Source of the DNA: Nocardioides donggukensis
GTDB lineage: Bacteria; Actinomycetota; Actinomycetes; Propionibacteriales; Nocardioidaceae
Assembly (NCBI RefSeq): GCF_014842875.1
Contig: NZ_JACYXZ010000005.1
Span: 62,001-126,000, forward strand
Direction: 5' to 3'
DNA: 64,000 bases
Under the pieces are notes generated by a model. The model was given only the letters and a program-made list of their open reading frames with translations. It made no database searches and was not told the origin of the DNA. The position numbers were made by a program, and so were the translations under genes. The stretch's first letter is position 1, and each line of letters begins with the position of its first letter. Below, in pieces: positions 1 through 8,442 of the stretch.

Positions 1-1053
1 CGCCGCGCCGCCGAGCTGCGCCGCCGGGTCCGCGAGCGGGCCTGGCAGACGCCCGGCTCCGGCGAGGTCACCGAGCCGGTGCCCCTGGAGGAGGTACGCC
101 GTGCGCTGGGCACCGACGACGCCCTGGTGGCCTGGGTGGTCGGCAACGAGTGCGTGGTGGGCCTCGTCGTGACCGACGAGCGGATCGTCCGGCACGAGCT
201 GGGACCGGTCGCCCCCGTCCGAGCCCTGCTCGAGGGGCTGCTCCCCGACCTCGACGTCGCCGCCTCCGACCTACCACCGACGCTGGCCGACGCCGTGCGG
301 GTCGGCCTCACGGCCCGGCTGGAGCGACTCGGCCGCCTGCTGGTCGCGCCGCTCCTCCCCGCGATCGGTGACCGCCGGGTCGTGGCCACGCCGTCCGGCG
401 GCCTGGCCGGCACCCCGTGGACCCTGCTGCCCGGGCTCCGCGGACGACCGGTGACCCTCGCCCCCTCGGCCACCGGCTGGGTGGCCGGACGTGCCCGCCC
501 GCTGCGCCTGGGCACCGCCGGCTTCGTCGCCGGACCGCGGGTGGCCCGGGCCGAGGACGAGGTGCGGCAGGCGGCCGGGTGCTGGCCCGGCGCCAGCCGA
601 CTCGCGGGCGCCGCCGCGACCGCCGCCGCGGTCGCGCGGCTGGCCGGGGAGGTCGACGTCCTGCACGTCGCCGCCCACGGGCGGCACTCCGCCGACAACC
701 CGCTGTTCTCCGGGGTCGAGCTGGCCGGTGGCGCGTGGTTCGGCTACGACATCGACCTGCTCGAGCGGGTCCCGCAGGTGGTGATCCTCTCCGCGTGCGA
801 GGTGGGCAGGTCCTCGGTGCGGTTCGGGGAGGAGCTGATCGGGATGACCGCGGCCTGGCTGCACGCGGGCGTGCGGTGCGTCGTGGCCTCGCCCTCCGCC
901 GTGGCCGACACCGCCGCCCACGACGTCCTGACCGAGATGCACCGCGGGCTGGCCGGCGGCCAGGACCCGGCCGCGGCCCTGGCCGCCGCCATCCCCGGGC
1001 CCGGTGCCGAGGTCGCGCCGGCGCCGTTCGTGTGCTTCGGGGCCGGCTGGTAG
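1..1053 (+). CDS. CHAT-domain (caspase-like) protein, C-terminal part
   Basis: The frame is open from base 1, so the start lies outside the window and only about 350 C-terminal residues are seen. The C-terminal half is a CHAT domain, a caspase/separase-type cysteine peptidase fold. The presumed catalytic His is in LHVAAHGRHS (codon 676-678). The presumed catalytic Cys is in VILSACEVG (codon 796-798), followed by the usual GEELIGM and ALHAG-like helix. Family members often carry N-terminal TPRs or other sensor modules and act in protease cascades; that part is not visible here. A chagasin-like inhibitor gene starts 62 bases downstream on the same strand. The CHAT assignment is firm; substrate and activation are unknown. 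Confidence 0.88.
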   Translation, partial: RRAAELRRRVRERAWQTPGSGEVTEPVPLEEVRRALGTDDALVAWVVGNECVVGLVVTDERIVRHELGPVAPVRALLEGLLPDLDVAASDLPPTLADAVRVGLTARLERLGRLLVAPLLPAIGDRRVVATPSGGLAGTPWTLLPGLRGRPVTLAPSATGWVAGRARPLRLGTAGFVAGPRVARAEDEVRQAAGCWPGASRLAGAAATAAAVARLAGEVDVLHVAAHGRHSADNPLFSGVELAGGAWFGYDIDLLERVPQVVILSACEVGRSSVRFGEELIGMTAAWLHAGVRCVVASPSAVADTAAHDVLTEMHRGLAGGQDPAAALAAAIPGPGAEVAPAPFVCFGAGW

Positions 1054-1115
1054 CCCGCAGGTATCTGGCGGTCCGGTCGGCGGTCCTCGGTGGTGTCGGA
1101 CACCTGGGAGGGACC

Positions 1116-1550
1116 ATGACGCTGGACATCGGCCTGGAGAACGGCCTCGACATCGGCCCGGAGAAGGGCCCCGAGAACGGCCTGGGAGGCGTGTCGGGCG
1201 CCGGGCGGGACCCGGTCCCGGCACCGCGCCGCGCCGTACGTCACCACACGCTCGACCAGCCCTCGTCGGGGCGTCGGCTCGAGCTGGCGTGCGGTGACAC
1301 CCTCGAGCTCTCGCTCCGCCAGGTCGGCGGCAGCGGTTCCACGTGGAACGTCGCCGCCGCACCCGAGGGGATCGTCGTCGAGCGCGACGAGCACTACGGG
1401 CCGGGCACCCACCGCACCGGGGCGCACTCCACCCGGCTGCTGCGCTTCCGCGCGGTCCGGCCCGGCGATGGGCTGCTCCGGCTTCTGTGCGCGCGCGACG
1501 CCTTCGAGGTCGACGCCGTGCTCGACGTGCACCTCACCGTCGCCGCCTGA
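1116..1550 (+). CDS. Chagasin-like (I42 family) cysteine-protease inhibitor
   Basis: 144 residues. ATG follows GGGAGGGA at a good distance. The first ~40 residues are low-complexity with a short GL(D/E)NGL-type repeat and no clear signal peptide. Residues ~50-144 read as the chagasin fold: GDTLELSLRQVGGSGSTW (loop equivalent to NPTTGY), then RFRAVRPGDGLLRL and ARDAFEVDAV in the place of the RPW loop. The three inhibitory loops are divergent from the canonical motifs, so real inhibition is uncertain. Chagasins normally block papain-like (clan CA) enzymes. Here the gene directly follows a clan CD CHAT protease, and co-transcription is likely. It could instead be a structural Ig-like domain of unrelated function. 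Confidence 0.65.
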   Translation: MTLDIGLENGLDIGPEKGPENGLGGVSGAGRDPVPAPRRAVRHHTLDQPSSGRRLELACGDTLELSLRQVGGSGSTWNVAAAPEGIVVERDEHYGPGTHRTGAHSTRLLRFRAVRPGDGLLRLLCARDAFEVDAVLDVHLTVAA

Positions 1551-1620
1551 CCGGGCGCGCGGGCCGGCCGTCCCGGCCGGTCGGTCGGCCGGTCGTCGTC
1601 GTCGTCGGCGGCGGAGACCG

Positions 1621-2415
1621 TCAGAGGCGTTCGCGCAGCCACGCGAAGTCGGCCGCGTGCTCTGCGGCCCCGCCGGGGGTCTCGCACACCACCGGGGCTC
1701 CCGCGTCCCGGACCACCGCGGCCAGCAGCTCCGGGTCGATGTGCCCGGCCCCGAAGCTCGTGTGCCGGTCCGCGCCGGAGTCGAACTCGTCGCGGCTGTC
1801 GTTGGCGTGCACCAGGTCGATCCGGCCCGTGATGGCCAGGACGTCCTCGACCACGGTCTCCAGGGCGTTGCCACCGGCGTGGGCGTGGCAGGTGTCGAGA
1901 CAGAAGCCGACCCGGTCGGCCTGGTCGGCGGAGCCGATGGCGTCCCAGACCCCGGCGATCCGCTCGAGGTAGCGGGTCATGGCGTTGTCGCCGCCGGCGG
2001 TGTTCTCGATCAGCAGGGGGACGGTCATGTCGGTCGCCTCCACCGCCTTGCGCCAGTTGTCGAAGCCGATCGCCGGGTCCTCGTCCTTGCCCAGGTGCCC
2101 GCCGTGCACGATCAGCCCCTTGGCGCCGATGGCCGCGGCGGCGTCCATGTGCTTCTGCAGCAGCTTGCGGCTCGGGATCCGGAGCCGGTTGTTGGTGGTC
2201 GCCACGTTGATGAGGTACGGCGCGTGGACGTAGAGGTCGACCCCCGCCTCCTCCGCCTCGGCGCGCAGCCCCTCCGCACCACCCTCGTGCGCGATCACGG
2301 GCCCCTTGTAGCTCTGCGGGTCGCCGAGGAAGAACTGGACCAGGTCGGTGTCCCGGGCCCGCGCCTGCGCCACGGGGTCGTTCTGGTCCACGTGCGCGCC
2401 GATCCGGATGCCCAT
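1621..2415 (-). CDS. nfo: Deoxyribonuclease IV (endonuclease IV, AP endonuclease family 2)
   Basis: 264 residues, close to the usual ~280. Cuts DNA 5' of abasic sites and removes 3' blocking groups in base excision repair, in the cytosol. The full trinuclear zinc ligand set is recognisable: H64 (VHAPYL), H104 (VHGGHLG), E137 (IENTAGG), D174 and H177 (LDTCHAHA), H203 (VHANDS), D216 and H218 ([11 protein letters not shown]), E245 (VCETPGG). Divergent to rpsF, with 194 bases between them. The downstream neighbour is convergent. Assignment is secure. Confidence 0.95.
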   Translation of the reverse strand: MGIRIGAHVDQNDPVAQARARDTDLVQFFLGDPQSYKGPVIAHEGGAEGLRAEAEEAGVDLYVHAPYLINVATTNNRLRIPSRKLLQKHMDAAAAIGAKGLIVHGGHLGKDEDPAIGFDNWRKAVEATDMTVPLLIENTAGGDNAMTRYLERIAGVWDAIGSADQADRVGFCLDTCHAHAGGNALETVVEDVLAITGRIDLVHANDSRDEFDSGADRHTSFGAGHIDPELLAAVVRDAGAPVVCETPGGAAEHAADFAWLRERL

Positions 2416-2501
2416 GGCCCCATCGTAGGAGCCGGCCGGCGGTCCGGATCCACCCCGTCGGCACGATTTCCGGGCGGGGCCGCCTCGCTGATAGCCTGCA
2501 G

Positions 2502-2580
2502 CGTCTCATCGAGCCGGTGCCCCCGACGGGTGCTGTGCCGGAGACGACGCACAGCCCTCCTGCCACGGAGAGACCGTGGC
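2502..2580 (+). promoter_or_regulatory. Structured 5' leader of the rpsF operon
   Basis: Two stems lie just before the rpsF Shine-Dalgarno. CGTCTC (2502-2507) pairs with GAGACG (2541-2546) around a CCG-rich interior. GCCACGG (2562-2568) pairs perfectly with CCGTGGC (2574-2580) over a 5-base loop. rpsF operons in many bacteria carry a leader bound by the S6:S18 complex for autogenous control. These stems are in the right place for that, but I could not match the conserved motif base by base. Confidence 0.4.
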
Positions 2581-2609
2581 CGCCGAGTCCAGAGGAGGTG
2601 GAGACCGCT

Positions 2610-2897
2610 ATGCGTGCCTACGAAGTCATGGTCATCCTCGACCCCAGCCTTGAAGAGCGCACCATCGAGCCGTCGCTCGACAAGTACCTCAACGTCATCC
2701 GCAAGGATGGTGGCAGCGTGGAGAGCGTCGACGTCTGGGGACGTCGCCGCCTCGCCTACGAGGTCAAGAAGAACGCCGAAGGCATCTACGCCGTCATCTC
2801 GCTGCAGGCCGAGCCGGACACGGTCAAGGAGTTCGACCGCCAGCTCGGGCTGAACGAGTCGATCCTGCGGACCAAGGTCCTGCGCGCCGAGGCCTGA
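2610..2897 (+). CDS. rpsF: 30S ribosomal protein S6
   Basis: 95 residues, the normal length. The ATG was chosen because GGAGG (2594-2598) sits 11 bases upstream and the product then begins [14 protein letters not shown], the standard S6 N-terminus. Binds 16S rRNA as a heterodimer with S18. First gene of rpsF-ssb-rpsR-rplI, the conserved actinobacterial order. The C-terminus has the typical [11 protein letters not shown]. Confidence 0.97.
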   Translation: MRAYEVMVILDPSLEERTIEPSLDKYLNVIRKDGGSVESVDVWGRRRLAYEVKKNAEGIYAVISLQAEPDTVKEFDRQLGLNESILRTKVLRAEA

Positions 2898-3018
2898 GCC
2901 CCGGCTCGACCCAGCCCCGCCGCGCCCCGCCTCGTGCACAGCGCACCGACCCGCACCCTGGTGCTTGTCGGTGCCGACGGGGACGATGTGGGGCACACAC
3001 AACCAAGGGAGATCTGAC

Positions 3019-3567
3019 ATGGCAGGCGAGACCGTCATCACGGTGGTCGGCAACCTGGTCGACGACCCGGAGCTGCGCTTCACCCCCTCGGGTGCCGCCG
3101 TGGCGAACTTCCGGATCGCGTCGACGCCCCGCACCTTCGACCGGCAGACCAACGACTGGAAGGACGGCGACGCGCTGTTCCTCTCCTGCGCGGTCTGGCG
3201 GCAGGCGGCCGAGAACGTCGCGGAGTCCCTGCAGAAGGGCATGCGCGTCGTGGTCCAGGGTCGCCTGAAGTCGCGTCAGTACGAGACCCGCGAGGGCGAG
3301 AAGCGCACCGTCTTCGAGATCGACGTCGACGAGGTCGGCCCGAGCCTGAAGTACGCCACCGCCAAGGTCACCCGCACCCAGCGCTCCGGCGGTGGGGGCG
3401 GCTTCTCCGGCCAGGGCGGCCAGGGCGGCGGGGGCCAGCAGGGCGGCCAGCAGGGCGGCAACGACCCGTGGGCCACTCCGGCACCACAGGGCGGGCAGCC
3501 CGGCCAGGGCGGTCAGGCCGACCCGTGGGGCGCGCCCGGCGTGGGCTCGGAGGAGCCCCCGTTCTGA
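3019..3567 (+). CDS. ssb: Single-stranded DNA-binding protein
   Basis: 182 residues. The OB fold covers ~1-110 ([20 protein letters not shown], then [21 protein letters not shown] and [16 protein letters not shown]). A Gly/Gln-rich disordered linker covers ~120-170, and the acidic-hydrophobic partner-binding tip EEPPF closes the protein. The start was set at 3019, preceded by AAGGGAG; an in-frame start 54 bases earlier would add an unrelated N-terminus. Coats ssDNA at forks and repair sites and recruits replication and repair proteins through its tip. Lies between rpsF and rpsR, as in most actinobacteria. Confidence 0.97.
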   Translation: MAGETVITVVGNLVDDPELRFTPSGAAVANFRIASTPRTFDRQTNDWKDGDALFLSCAVWRQAAENVAESLQKGMRVVVQGRLKSRQYETREGEKRTVFEIDVDEVGPSLKYATAKVTRTQRSGGGGGFSGQGGQGGGGQQGGQQGGNDPWATPAPQGGQPGQGGQADPWGAPGVGSEEPPF

Positions 3568-3698
3568 TCCCCGAGCGGGCTCCGATCCACCCCTGACCAG
3601 CACCACCCGAAGTATCCGAATCCAGCCACCATTCCGGCGTACGCCGGGCTCATTCTGAGTTTGATCTGAGGCCCCCGGGCCTCGGGAGGAGCACCACA

Positions 3699-3935
3699 AT
3701 GGCCAAGGCAGTGATGCGCAAGCCGAAGAAGAAGGTTTGCCAGTTCTGCAAGGAGAAGGCGACCGGTGTCGACTACAAGGACACCACGTTGCTTCGCAAG
3801 TTCATCTCCGACCGCGGCAAGATCCGCGCCCGTCGGGTGACCGGCAACTGCGTGCAGCACCAGCGCGACGTCGCCATCGCGGTCAAGAACGCCCGCGAGG
3901 TCGCCCTGCTGCCCTACACCTCGACCGGTCGCTGA
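3699..3935 (+). CDS. rpsR: 30S ribosomal protein S18 (zinc-binding form)
   Basis: 78 residues, starting [12 protein letters not shown] after GGGAGGA. It keeps the 'C+' zinc ligand set: CQFC near the N-terminus plus GNCVQHQ. Actinobacteria often also encode a zinc-free S18 paralogue used under zinc limitation. This is the zinc-containing housekeeping type. Partner of S6 on the 30S platform, and 11 bases upstream of rplI. Confidence 0.96.
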   Translation: MAKAVMRKPKKKVCQFCKEKATGVDYKDTTLLRKFISDRGKIRARRVTGNCVQHQRDVAIAVKNAREVALLPYTSTGR

Positions 3936-3946
3936 GGAGGACTGAC

Positions 3947-4393
3947 ATGAAGCTGATCCTCACCCAGGAAGTGTCGGGTCTCGGCGCCGCGGGCGACGTG
4001 ATCGAGGTCCGTGACGGCTACGGCCGCAACTACCTCGTGCCGCGTGGGTTCGCCATCCAGTGGACCCGCGGCGGCGAGAAGACGATCGAGTCCATCAAGG
4101 CCGCGAGGTCGTCGCGGGCGCTGCGCGACCAGGACCACGCCGCGGAGGTCAAGGCCAAGCTCGAGGCCGCGCCGGTCAACGTCGCGGTCCGGGCCGGCGA
4201 GGGCGGTCGCCTCTTCGGCGCCGTCACCGCCGCCGAGATCGCCGGCGCCCTCGCCGAGACGTCGGGGGAGTCGGTCGACAAGCGCACGATCGTGCTCGGC
4301 AACCCGATCAAGTCCCTCGGAGCGCACGAGGTCTCGGTCAAGCTGCACGACGAGGTGTCCGCCACGGTGGCCCTCAACGTCGTCAGCGGCTGA
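3947..4393 (+). CDS. rplI: 50S ribosomal protein L9
   Basis: 148 residues, normal length. The N-terminal domain [24 protein letters not shown] binds 23S rRNA. A long helix (~42-75) links it to the C-terminal domain. GAGGAG directly precedes the ATG. Last gene of the ribosomal/ssb operon, followed by a strong hairpin. Confidence 0.97.
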   Translation: MKLILTQEVSGLGAAGDVIEVRDGYGRNYLVPRGFAIQWTRGGEKTIESIKAARSSRALRDQDHAAEVKAKLEAAPVNVAVRAGEGGRLFGAVTAAEIAGALAETSGESVDKRTIVLGNPIKSLGAHEVSVKLHDEVSATVALNVVSG

Positions 4394-4411
4394 CCCAGCC
4401 ACCGACAGCGA

Positions 4412-4443
4412 GGCCCCGGTTCCCCGAATGGGGGGCCGGGGCC
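4412..4443 (+). terminator. GC-rich terminator hairpin after rplI
   Basis: GGCCCCGG (4412-4419) pairs with CCGGGGCC (4436-4443). Inside it CCCC (4422-4425) pairs with GGGG (4430-4433) over a GAAT loop. There is no U-tract, which is usual for high-GC actinobacterial terminators. It sits 18 bases past the rplI stop and probably ends the operon. Confidence 0.7.
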
Positions 4444-4629
4444 CTGTCGTGGCCCGGTCCCAGCCCAGCTCCCGACCCGGTCAGGGCACGGTCAGGGCCG
4501 GGTCAGCCGACCGTGACCCGGCGCGCGCGCGATCGTTGGTTGCGGGGACCGGGGACCCAGCGCTTAGCATTGTCTGAGTTGTCGTTCCGCATGATCACAT
4601 CCGCACACCGTCCCGGGGGAGTCCCTGAC

Positions 4630-6066
4630 ATGTTCCGCAGAACAGTGGTGCCCGCTGCACTGAGCATCCTGCTGCCGCTCCTGGTGGTGGGGGCCTACTC
4701 CGGCGGCTCGGCGAGCGCCAGCCCGGCTCCGGCGACCGCGCCGCTCTCGGTCGAGCAGGTGCGCGGCCAGTCCGCCAACATCGCGCGGCTCGCGCGGGTC
4801 GGCCTGAAGCGCACGGCGCCGGGCCGGACCACCCCGGCCGGGGGGCCGTCGTTCAACAACCCCAACGGCGGGACGATCGCCAAGCGTCGGAACCTGGACC
4901 GCATCTACCGCATGGTCCAGTCGACCCTCGGCTACAAGGTCAAGAGCCCCTCGCAGTGCCCCCAGCGGCGCGAGCTGTGGCCCAACGAGATCAAGATCGC
5001 GCTCTACTCCTTCAGCGACCCCAAGGTGGCCGACGCCCTGATCCGCGCGCACCGGCGGTGCGTGAGCGTCCAGATCCTCATGAACGACCACCTGAGCAAC
5101 TCCGACGTCCCCGCATTCGGCCGGGTCCAGCGGGCCCTCGGCGGCTCTCGCAAGAACCGCAGCTGGGCGCGCCGCTGCAAGAAGGGCTGCCGCGGCTACA
5201 ACGGCCCGCTGCACAGCAAGATCTTCCTCTTCAGCAACGTCCGCAAGGCCACCGACGTGGTCACCGTGGGCAGCAGCAACATGACCGGCAAGGCCGCGAA
5301 GGTCCAGTGGAACGACCTGTTCGTCTTCAAGGGCCGCCAGAAGCTCTACAACCAGTACCAGACCATCTTCAAGGAGATGAAGCGGGACAAGGTCGCCCCG
5401 GCCCCCATCGAGCGCAACTACCGGGCCGGCGCCATCAAGAGCATGTTCTGGCCGCAGCCGGGTCACACCAAGACGACCGACCGGGTCATGAAGGTGCTGC
5501 GCAGCGTGCACTGCGACCGGAAGCCGACCGGCGGCACCGGCTACGCCGGGAAGACCGCGGTGGCGATCAACATCCACGCCATGGAGGGCGACCGCGGCTA
5601 CTACATCGCCCGCAAGATCGTCTCGATGCGCAAGGCCGGCTGCCGGGTCAGGGTGCTCTACGGCCTGATCGCCCCGCGGATCCACAAGCGCTTCAAGGCC
5701 GGCGGCGTCGCCACCCGGCGCACGATCTTCGACCGCGACAAGAACGGCTACACCGAGATGTACAGCCACATGAAGATGGTCGCGATCAACGGCAACGTCG
5801 GCAAGGAGAGCGGTGACCGGGTCGTCTACACCGGCTCCGAGAACTTCTCGCACCGCACCGTGGGCGCGGACGAGGTGTGGGTCCGGATCCCGTGGACCAA
5901 GATGTGGCGCAAGTACATGAACAACTTCGACATGGTCTGGAAGTCCGACTTCTACTCCAACCCGAAGTACGCGCACTACCGCCAGAGCGGGACCCCGATC
6001 CACGCCCGCGAGGCGCCTCCGGAGGACGGCGCGATCCTGGTCACCCAGGAGGACCTCGAGGGCTGA
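4630..6066 (+). CDS. Secreted phospholipase D-like protein
   Basis: 478 residues. A signal peptide (~1-30, RRTVVPAALSILLPLLVVG ending near ASA) directs export. There are two PLD half-sites, each with HxK: H195-S-K197 in GPLHSKIFLFSN followed by VGSSNMTG, and H380-M-K382 in SHMKMVAINGN followed by VYTGSENFSH. Two HxK(x4)D/N-type motifs form one active site that hydrolyses or transfers phosphodiester bonds. The aspartate of each canonical HKD is not obvious, so the substrate may not be a phospholipid. The start was chosen at the ATG behind GGGGGAGTCC; the 236-base gap upstream is non-coding. Monocistronic. Confidence 0.85.
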   Translation: MFRRTVVPAALSILLPLLVVGAYSGGSASASPAPATAPLSVEQVRGQSANIARLARVGLKRTAPGRTTPAGGPSFNNPNGGTIAKRRNLDRIYRMVQSTLGYKVKSPSQCPQRRELWPNEIKIALYSFSDPKVADALIRAHRRCVSVQILMNDHLSNSDVPAFGRVQRALGGSRKNRSWARRCKKGCRGYNGPLHSKIFLFSNVRKATDVVTVGSSNMTGKAAKVQWNDLFVFKGRQKLYNQYQTIFKEMKRDKVAPAPIERNYRAGAIKSMFWPQPGHTKTTDRVMKVLRSVHCDRKPTGGTGYAGKTAVAINIHAMEGDRGYYIARKIVSMRKAGCRVRVLYGLIAPRIHKRFKAGGVATRRTIFDRDKNGYTEMYSHMKMVAINGNVGKESGDRVVYTGSENFSHRTVGADEVWVRIPWTKMWRKYMNNFDMVWKSDFYSNPKYAHYRQSGTPIHAREAPPEDGAILVTQEDLEG

Positions 6067-6106
6067 GCCCCACCTTCGCCCGACGACCTCCGGTCGGCGG
6101 CCCGCG

Positions 6107-6658
6107 TCAGCGGGTCGTGACCGGGGGTCTCGCGTACTCCCGGCCGTGGGCGGCGAACAGGTTCCACACCAACCACAGCCACAGCACCACGAAGCCGACC
6201 TCGGCGGCCACCAGCAGCCCGTCCGAGCCGGCCGCGTCGGCGATCGCCGGCAGTGCGGCCACCACCACGGCCGCCCACGCGAGCACGCCGAAGCGGGCGG
6301 CGAACCTGCGGTCGGTGGGGTCCGCCTCCCGGGCGCGCGTCGCCAGCGCCCGGCAGAGCAGCAGGACGAACAGCAGGTCGGGCAGTGAGGCGGCCCATCG
6401 CAGCGACACCTCGGCGTCCCGGAGGGGCTGGTGCACCTGCGGGAACCACAACACAAGCGAGACCGCCCCGGCCACCGCCGCCGTCGCCTGCAGGGTCCCG
6501 CGGGCCGGGGTGGGGAGGGTGGCGAGTCCCCAGAGGACGAGGGCCCAGCCGAGGAAGTCCGGCAGCGCGTCGTAGCCGCCGAGGGTGTCCAGGGCGACGA
6601 TCACCAGGCCCATGGCGATCTTCTGCAGGGGGGTCATCGGCCCGTTCACGCCGCCCAC
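6107..6658 (-). CDS. Hypothetical multi-pass membrane protein
   Basis: 183 residues from GTG; a weaker alternative is ATG at 6637. Four to five hydrophobic segments, e.g. IAMGLVIVALDTLGGYDALPD near the N-terminus and VVLWLWLVWNLFAA near the C-terminus. No family recognised. It starts 12 bases after the MATE stop on the same strand, so it is probably co-transcribed with the exporter. Confidence 0.7.
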   Translation of the reverse strand: MGGVNGPMTPLQKIAMGLVIVALDTLGGYDALPDFLGWALVLWGLATLPTPARGTLQATAAVAGAVSLVLWFPQVHQPLRDAEVSLRWAASLPDLLFVLLLCRALATRAREADPTDRRFAARFGVLAWAAVVVAALPAIADAAGSDGLLVAAEVGFVVLWLWLVWNLFAAHGREYARPPVTTR

Positions 6659-6670
6659 CCTACGGGCGGC

Positions 6671-8014
6671 TCATCGCAGGCTCGCGCCGGTGACCAGCCA
6701 CGCCTCACCCCGGGCCCGGTGCAGCAGCACCGCGCCACGACTGAGCATGAAGCCGGTCGCGAAGGCCACCCACAGCCAGGTCAGGGTGGGCGCGAGCAGC
6801 GCCAGCGGGGTGTAGACGACCAGCACCAGCAGACCGGCCCAGGCCAGGTAGGTGCCGTCCCCGGCCCCGATCAGCACCCCGTCCAGCACGAACACCACTC
6901 CCGCCACCGGCTGCGCGAGGGCGGCCACGAGCAGCACGGTCCCGAGCCGGTCGACGACGTCGGCGTCCCGGGTGAAGAGGTGACCGAGGACCGGGCTGGC
7001 GAGGGCCAGCGCGACCCCGGTGACCACCCCGCTCACGACACCCCACCGCAGCATGCGCTGGGTGACCCGGCGGGTGCCGGGGGCGTCGCCGGCACCGAGG
7101 AACCGCCCGGTGATGGCCTGGGCGGCGATCGCCACCGCGTCGAGGGCGAAGGCCAGGAAGGTCCACAGCGTCATCGCGAGCTGGTGCGCGGCCAGGTCCG
7201 CGTCGCTGCCGGTCTGGGTGACGGCGTACGTCGTGACCAGCAGGGCCGCGCGCAGCGTGAGCGTGCGCACCACGAGCGCCACGGCGGCGTGGGCGGCGAC
7301 CCGGATCCCGGGCAGGTCCGGTCCCAACGGGGCGCCCTCGCGGCGTGCCGCCCGGGTCACGACCGCGAGCAGGTAGGCCGCGGCGAGCATCTGGGCCACG
7401 ACCGAGCCGACGGCCGCGCCGGGCATCCCGAGCGCCGGGAGCGGCCCGAGGCCGTAGACGAGGGTGACGTTGAGGGCCACGTTGAGGAGGTTCCCCCCGA
7501 CGGCCGCGACCAGGGGCGTCCGGGTGTCCTGGAGGCCGCGCAGCACCCCGGTGGCGGCGAGCATCACGAGCAGCGGCGTGGTGCCGAGGAAGGCGATCCG
7601 CAGGTACGACGTCGCGTGGCCGGCGACCTCGGGGCCGGCGCCGAACGCCCCGACCAGGGCGGGCGCGGACAGCACCCCGACGACGGTCGTGAGCGCCCCG
7701 ATCAGGACCGCGAGCCAGAGGCCGTCCACGCCCTGGGCCAGCGCGGCCCGCAGGTCCCCCGCGCCGACCCGGCGGGCCACGGACGCGGTGGTCCCGTAGG
7801 CCAGGAACACGCAGAGCCCGACCGCGGTCTGCAGGATCGCGCCGGCGATCCCCAGGCCGGCCAGCTCGGGCGTCCCGAGGTGGCCGATGACGGCCGCGTC
7901 GGCGAGCAGGAACAACGGCTCGGCGACCAGCGCGAGGAAGGCGGGCACGGCCAGCCGGAGGATCTCCCGGTCGGTTCCGCGGTGGTCCGGGGGCGGCACC
8001 GGTCGAGACCTCAC
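6671..8014 (-). CDS. MATE-family multidrug/toxin efflux transporter (DinF-like)
   Basis: 447 residues with about 12 membrane helices. Begins LRLAVPAFLALVAEPLFLLADAAVIGHLG, characteristic of the MATE/DinF family, with a pseudo-repeat in the second half. Expels cationic compounds or metabolites using Na+ or H+ gradients at the inner membrane. GTG start with a poor ribosome site. Divergent from dnaB across a long 428-base region. The substrate cannot be told from sequence. Confidence 0.9.
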   Translation of the reverse strand: MRSRPVPPPDHRGTDREILRLAVPAFLALVAEPLFLLADAAVIGHLGTPELAGLGIAGAILQTAVGLCVFLAYGTTASVARRVGAGDLRAALAQGVDGLWLAVLIGALTTVVGVLSAPALVGAFGAGPEVAGHATSYLRIAFLGTTPLLVMLAATGVLRGLQDTRTPLVAAVGGNLLNVALNVTLVYGLGPLPALGMPGAAVGSVVAQMLAAAYLLAVVTRAARREGAPLGPDLPGIRVAAHAAVALVVRTLTLRAALLVTTYAVTQTGSDADLAAHQLAMTLWTFLAFALDAVAIAAQAITGRFLGAGDAPGTRRVTQRMLRWGVVSGVVTGVALALASPVLGHLFTRDADVVDRLGTVLLVAALAQPVAGVVFVLDGVLIGAGDGTYLAWAGLLVLVVYTPLALLAPTLTWLWVAFATGFMLSRGAVLLHRARGEAWLVTGASLR

Positions 8015-8442
8015 CCGAAGAGCCTATTGACGTTGACCCGACTGGTTGTGTAGTTGGGGAAAACCTGTGAGTTGTGCGGGGCGCCCGACCTCATGTCGAC
8101 AAAGCCACCGGCCCCGGCGTGTCGCGCACGGCGCGTCTGAGATCGTTCCAAGAAACTTTCCCTCCACAGCTCGGGAGAGCCATTTCCGCAGGTCAGAGCC
8201 CCTGAGCTGACCGGTTGTCCGCAGTCTTCCACAGGCCGTTCCCCAGCCTGTGCACAGGCTGGTGGTGCTCCTCCACCTCTCCACCCCGGTTATCCACACC
8301 CCCCTGTGGAGGACGGACTGGTGCCGGGCTCCGCGGCCGACGTACCGTCGCTCGTCCGCTGGGTGTCCCGGGCAGTCGTTGTCGGTGCCTGTCCCTAGCG
8401 TGTCGGGACAGACGGGCACATCAGAACAGGAGGGGGAACGGG
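8015..8442. promoter_or_regulatory. Long dnaB upstream region with DnaA box and palindromes
   Basis: 428 bases without a gene. It holds a perfect DnaA box TTATCCACA (8290-8298), the near-box TTGTCCGCA (8215-8223), and TCCACA-N6-TGTGGA facing half-boxes (8293-8310). It also holds a 20-base palindrome (8243-8262) and a 7-bp hairpin CTGTCCC/GGGACAG (8389-8411) just before the dnaB ribosome site. The leftmost ~170 bases show nothing I recognise. Probably the dnaB promoter with DnaA or other replication-linked control. Not oriC proper, since no dnaA/dnaN or box array is present. Confidence 0.55.
8243..8262. repeat. 20-base perfect palindrome
   Basis: CCAGCCTGTGCACAGGCTGG reads the same on both strands with no spacer. 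It lies between the near-DnaA box at 8215 and the perfect box at 8290, 181 bases before the dnaB start. This is a symmetric binding site for an unknown dimeric regulator, or a cruciform-prone element. Confidence 0.7.

Noticed and set aside
271-1362. Long reading frames opposite or out of phase with real genes across the window
   Set aside because: Expected in very GC-rich DNA. They are Arg/Pro/Gly-rich, lack domains and ribosome sites, and shadow conserved genes on the other strand or frame.
8015-8442. Chromosomal origin of replication
   Set aside because: Only one perfect DnaA box, no AT-rich unwinding element and no dnaA/dnaN nearby; treated as a dnaB control region.
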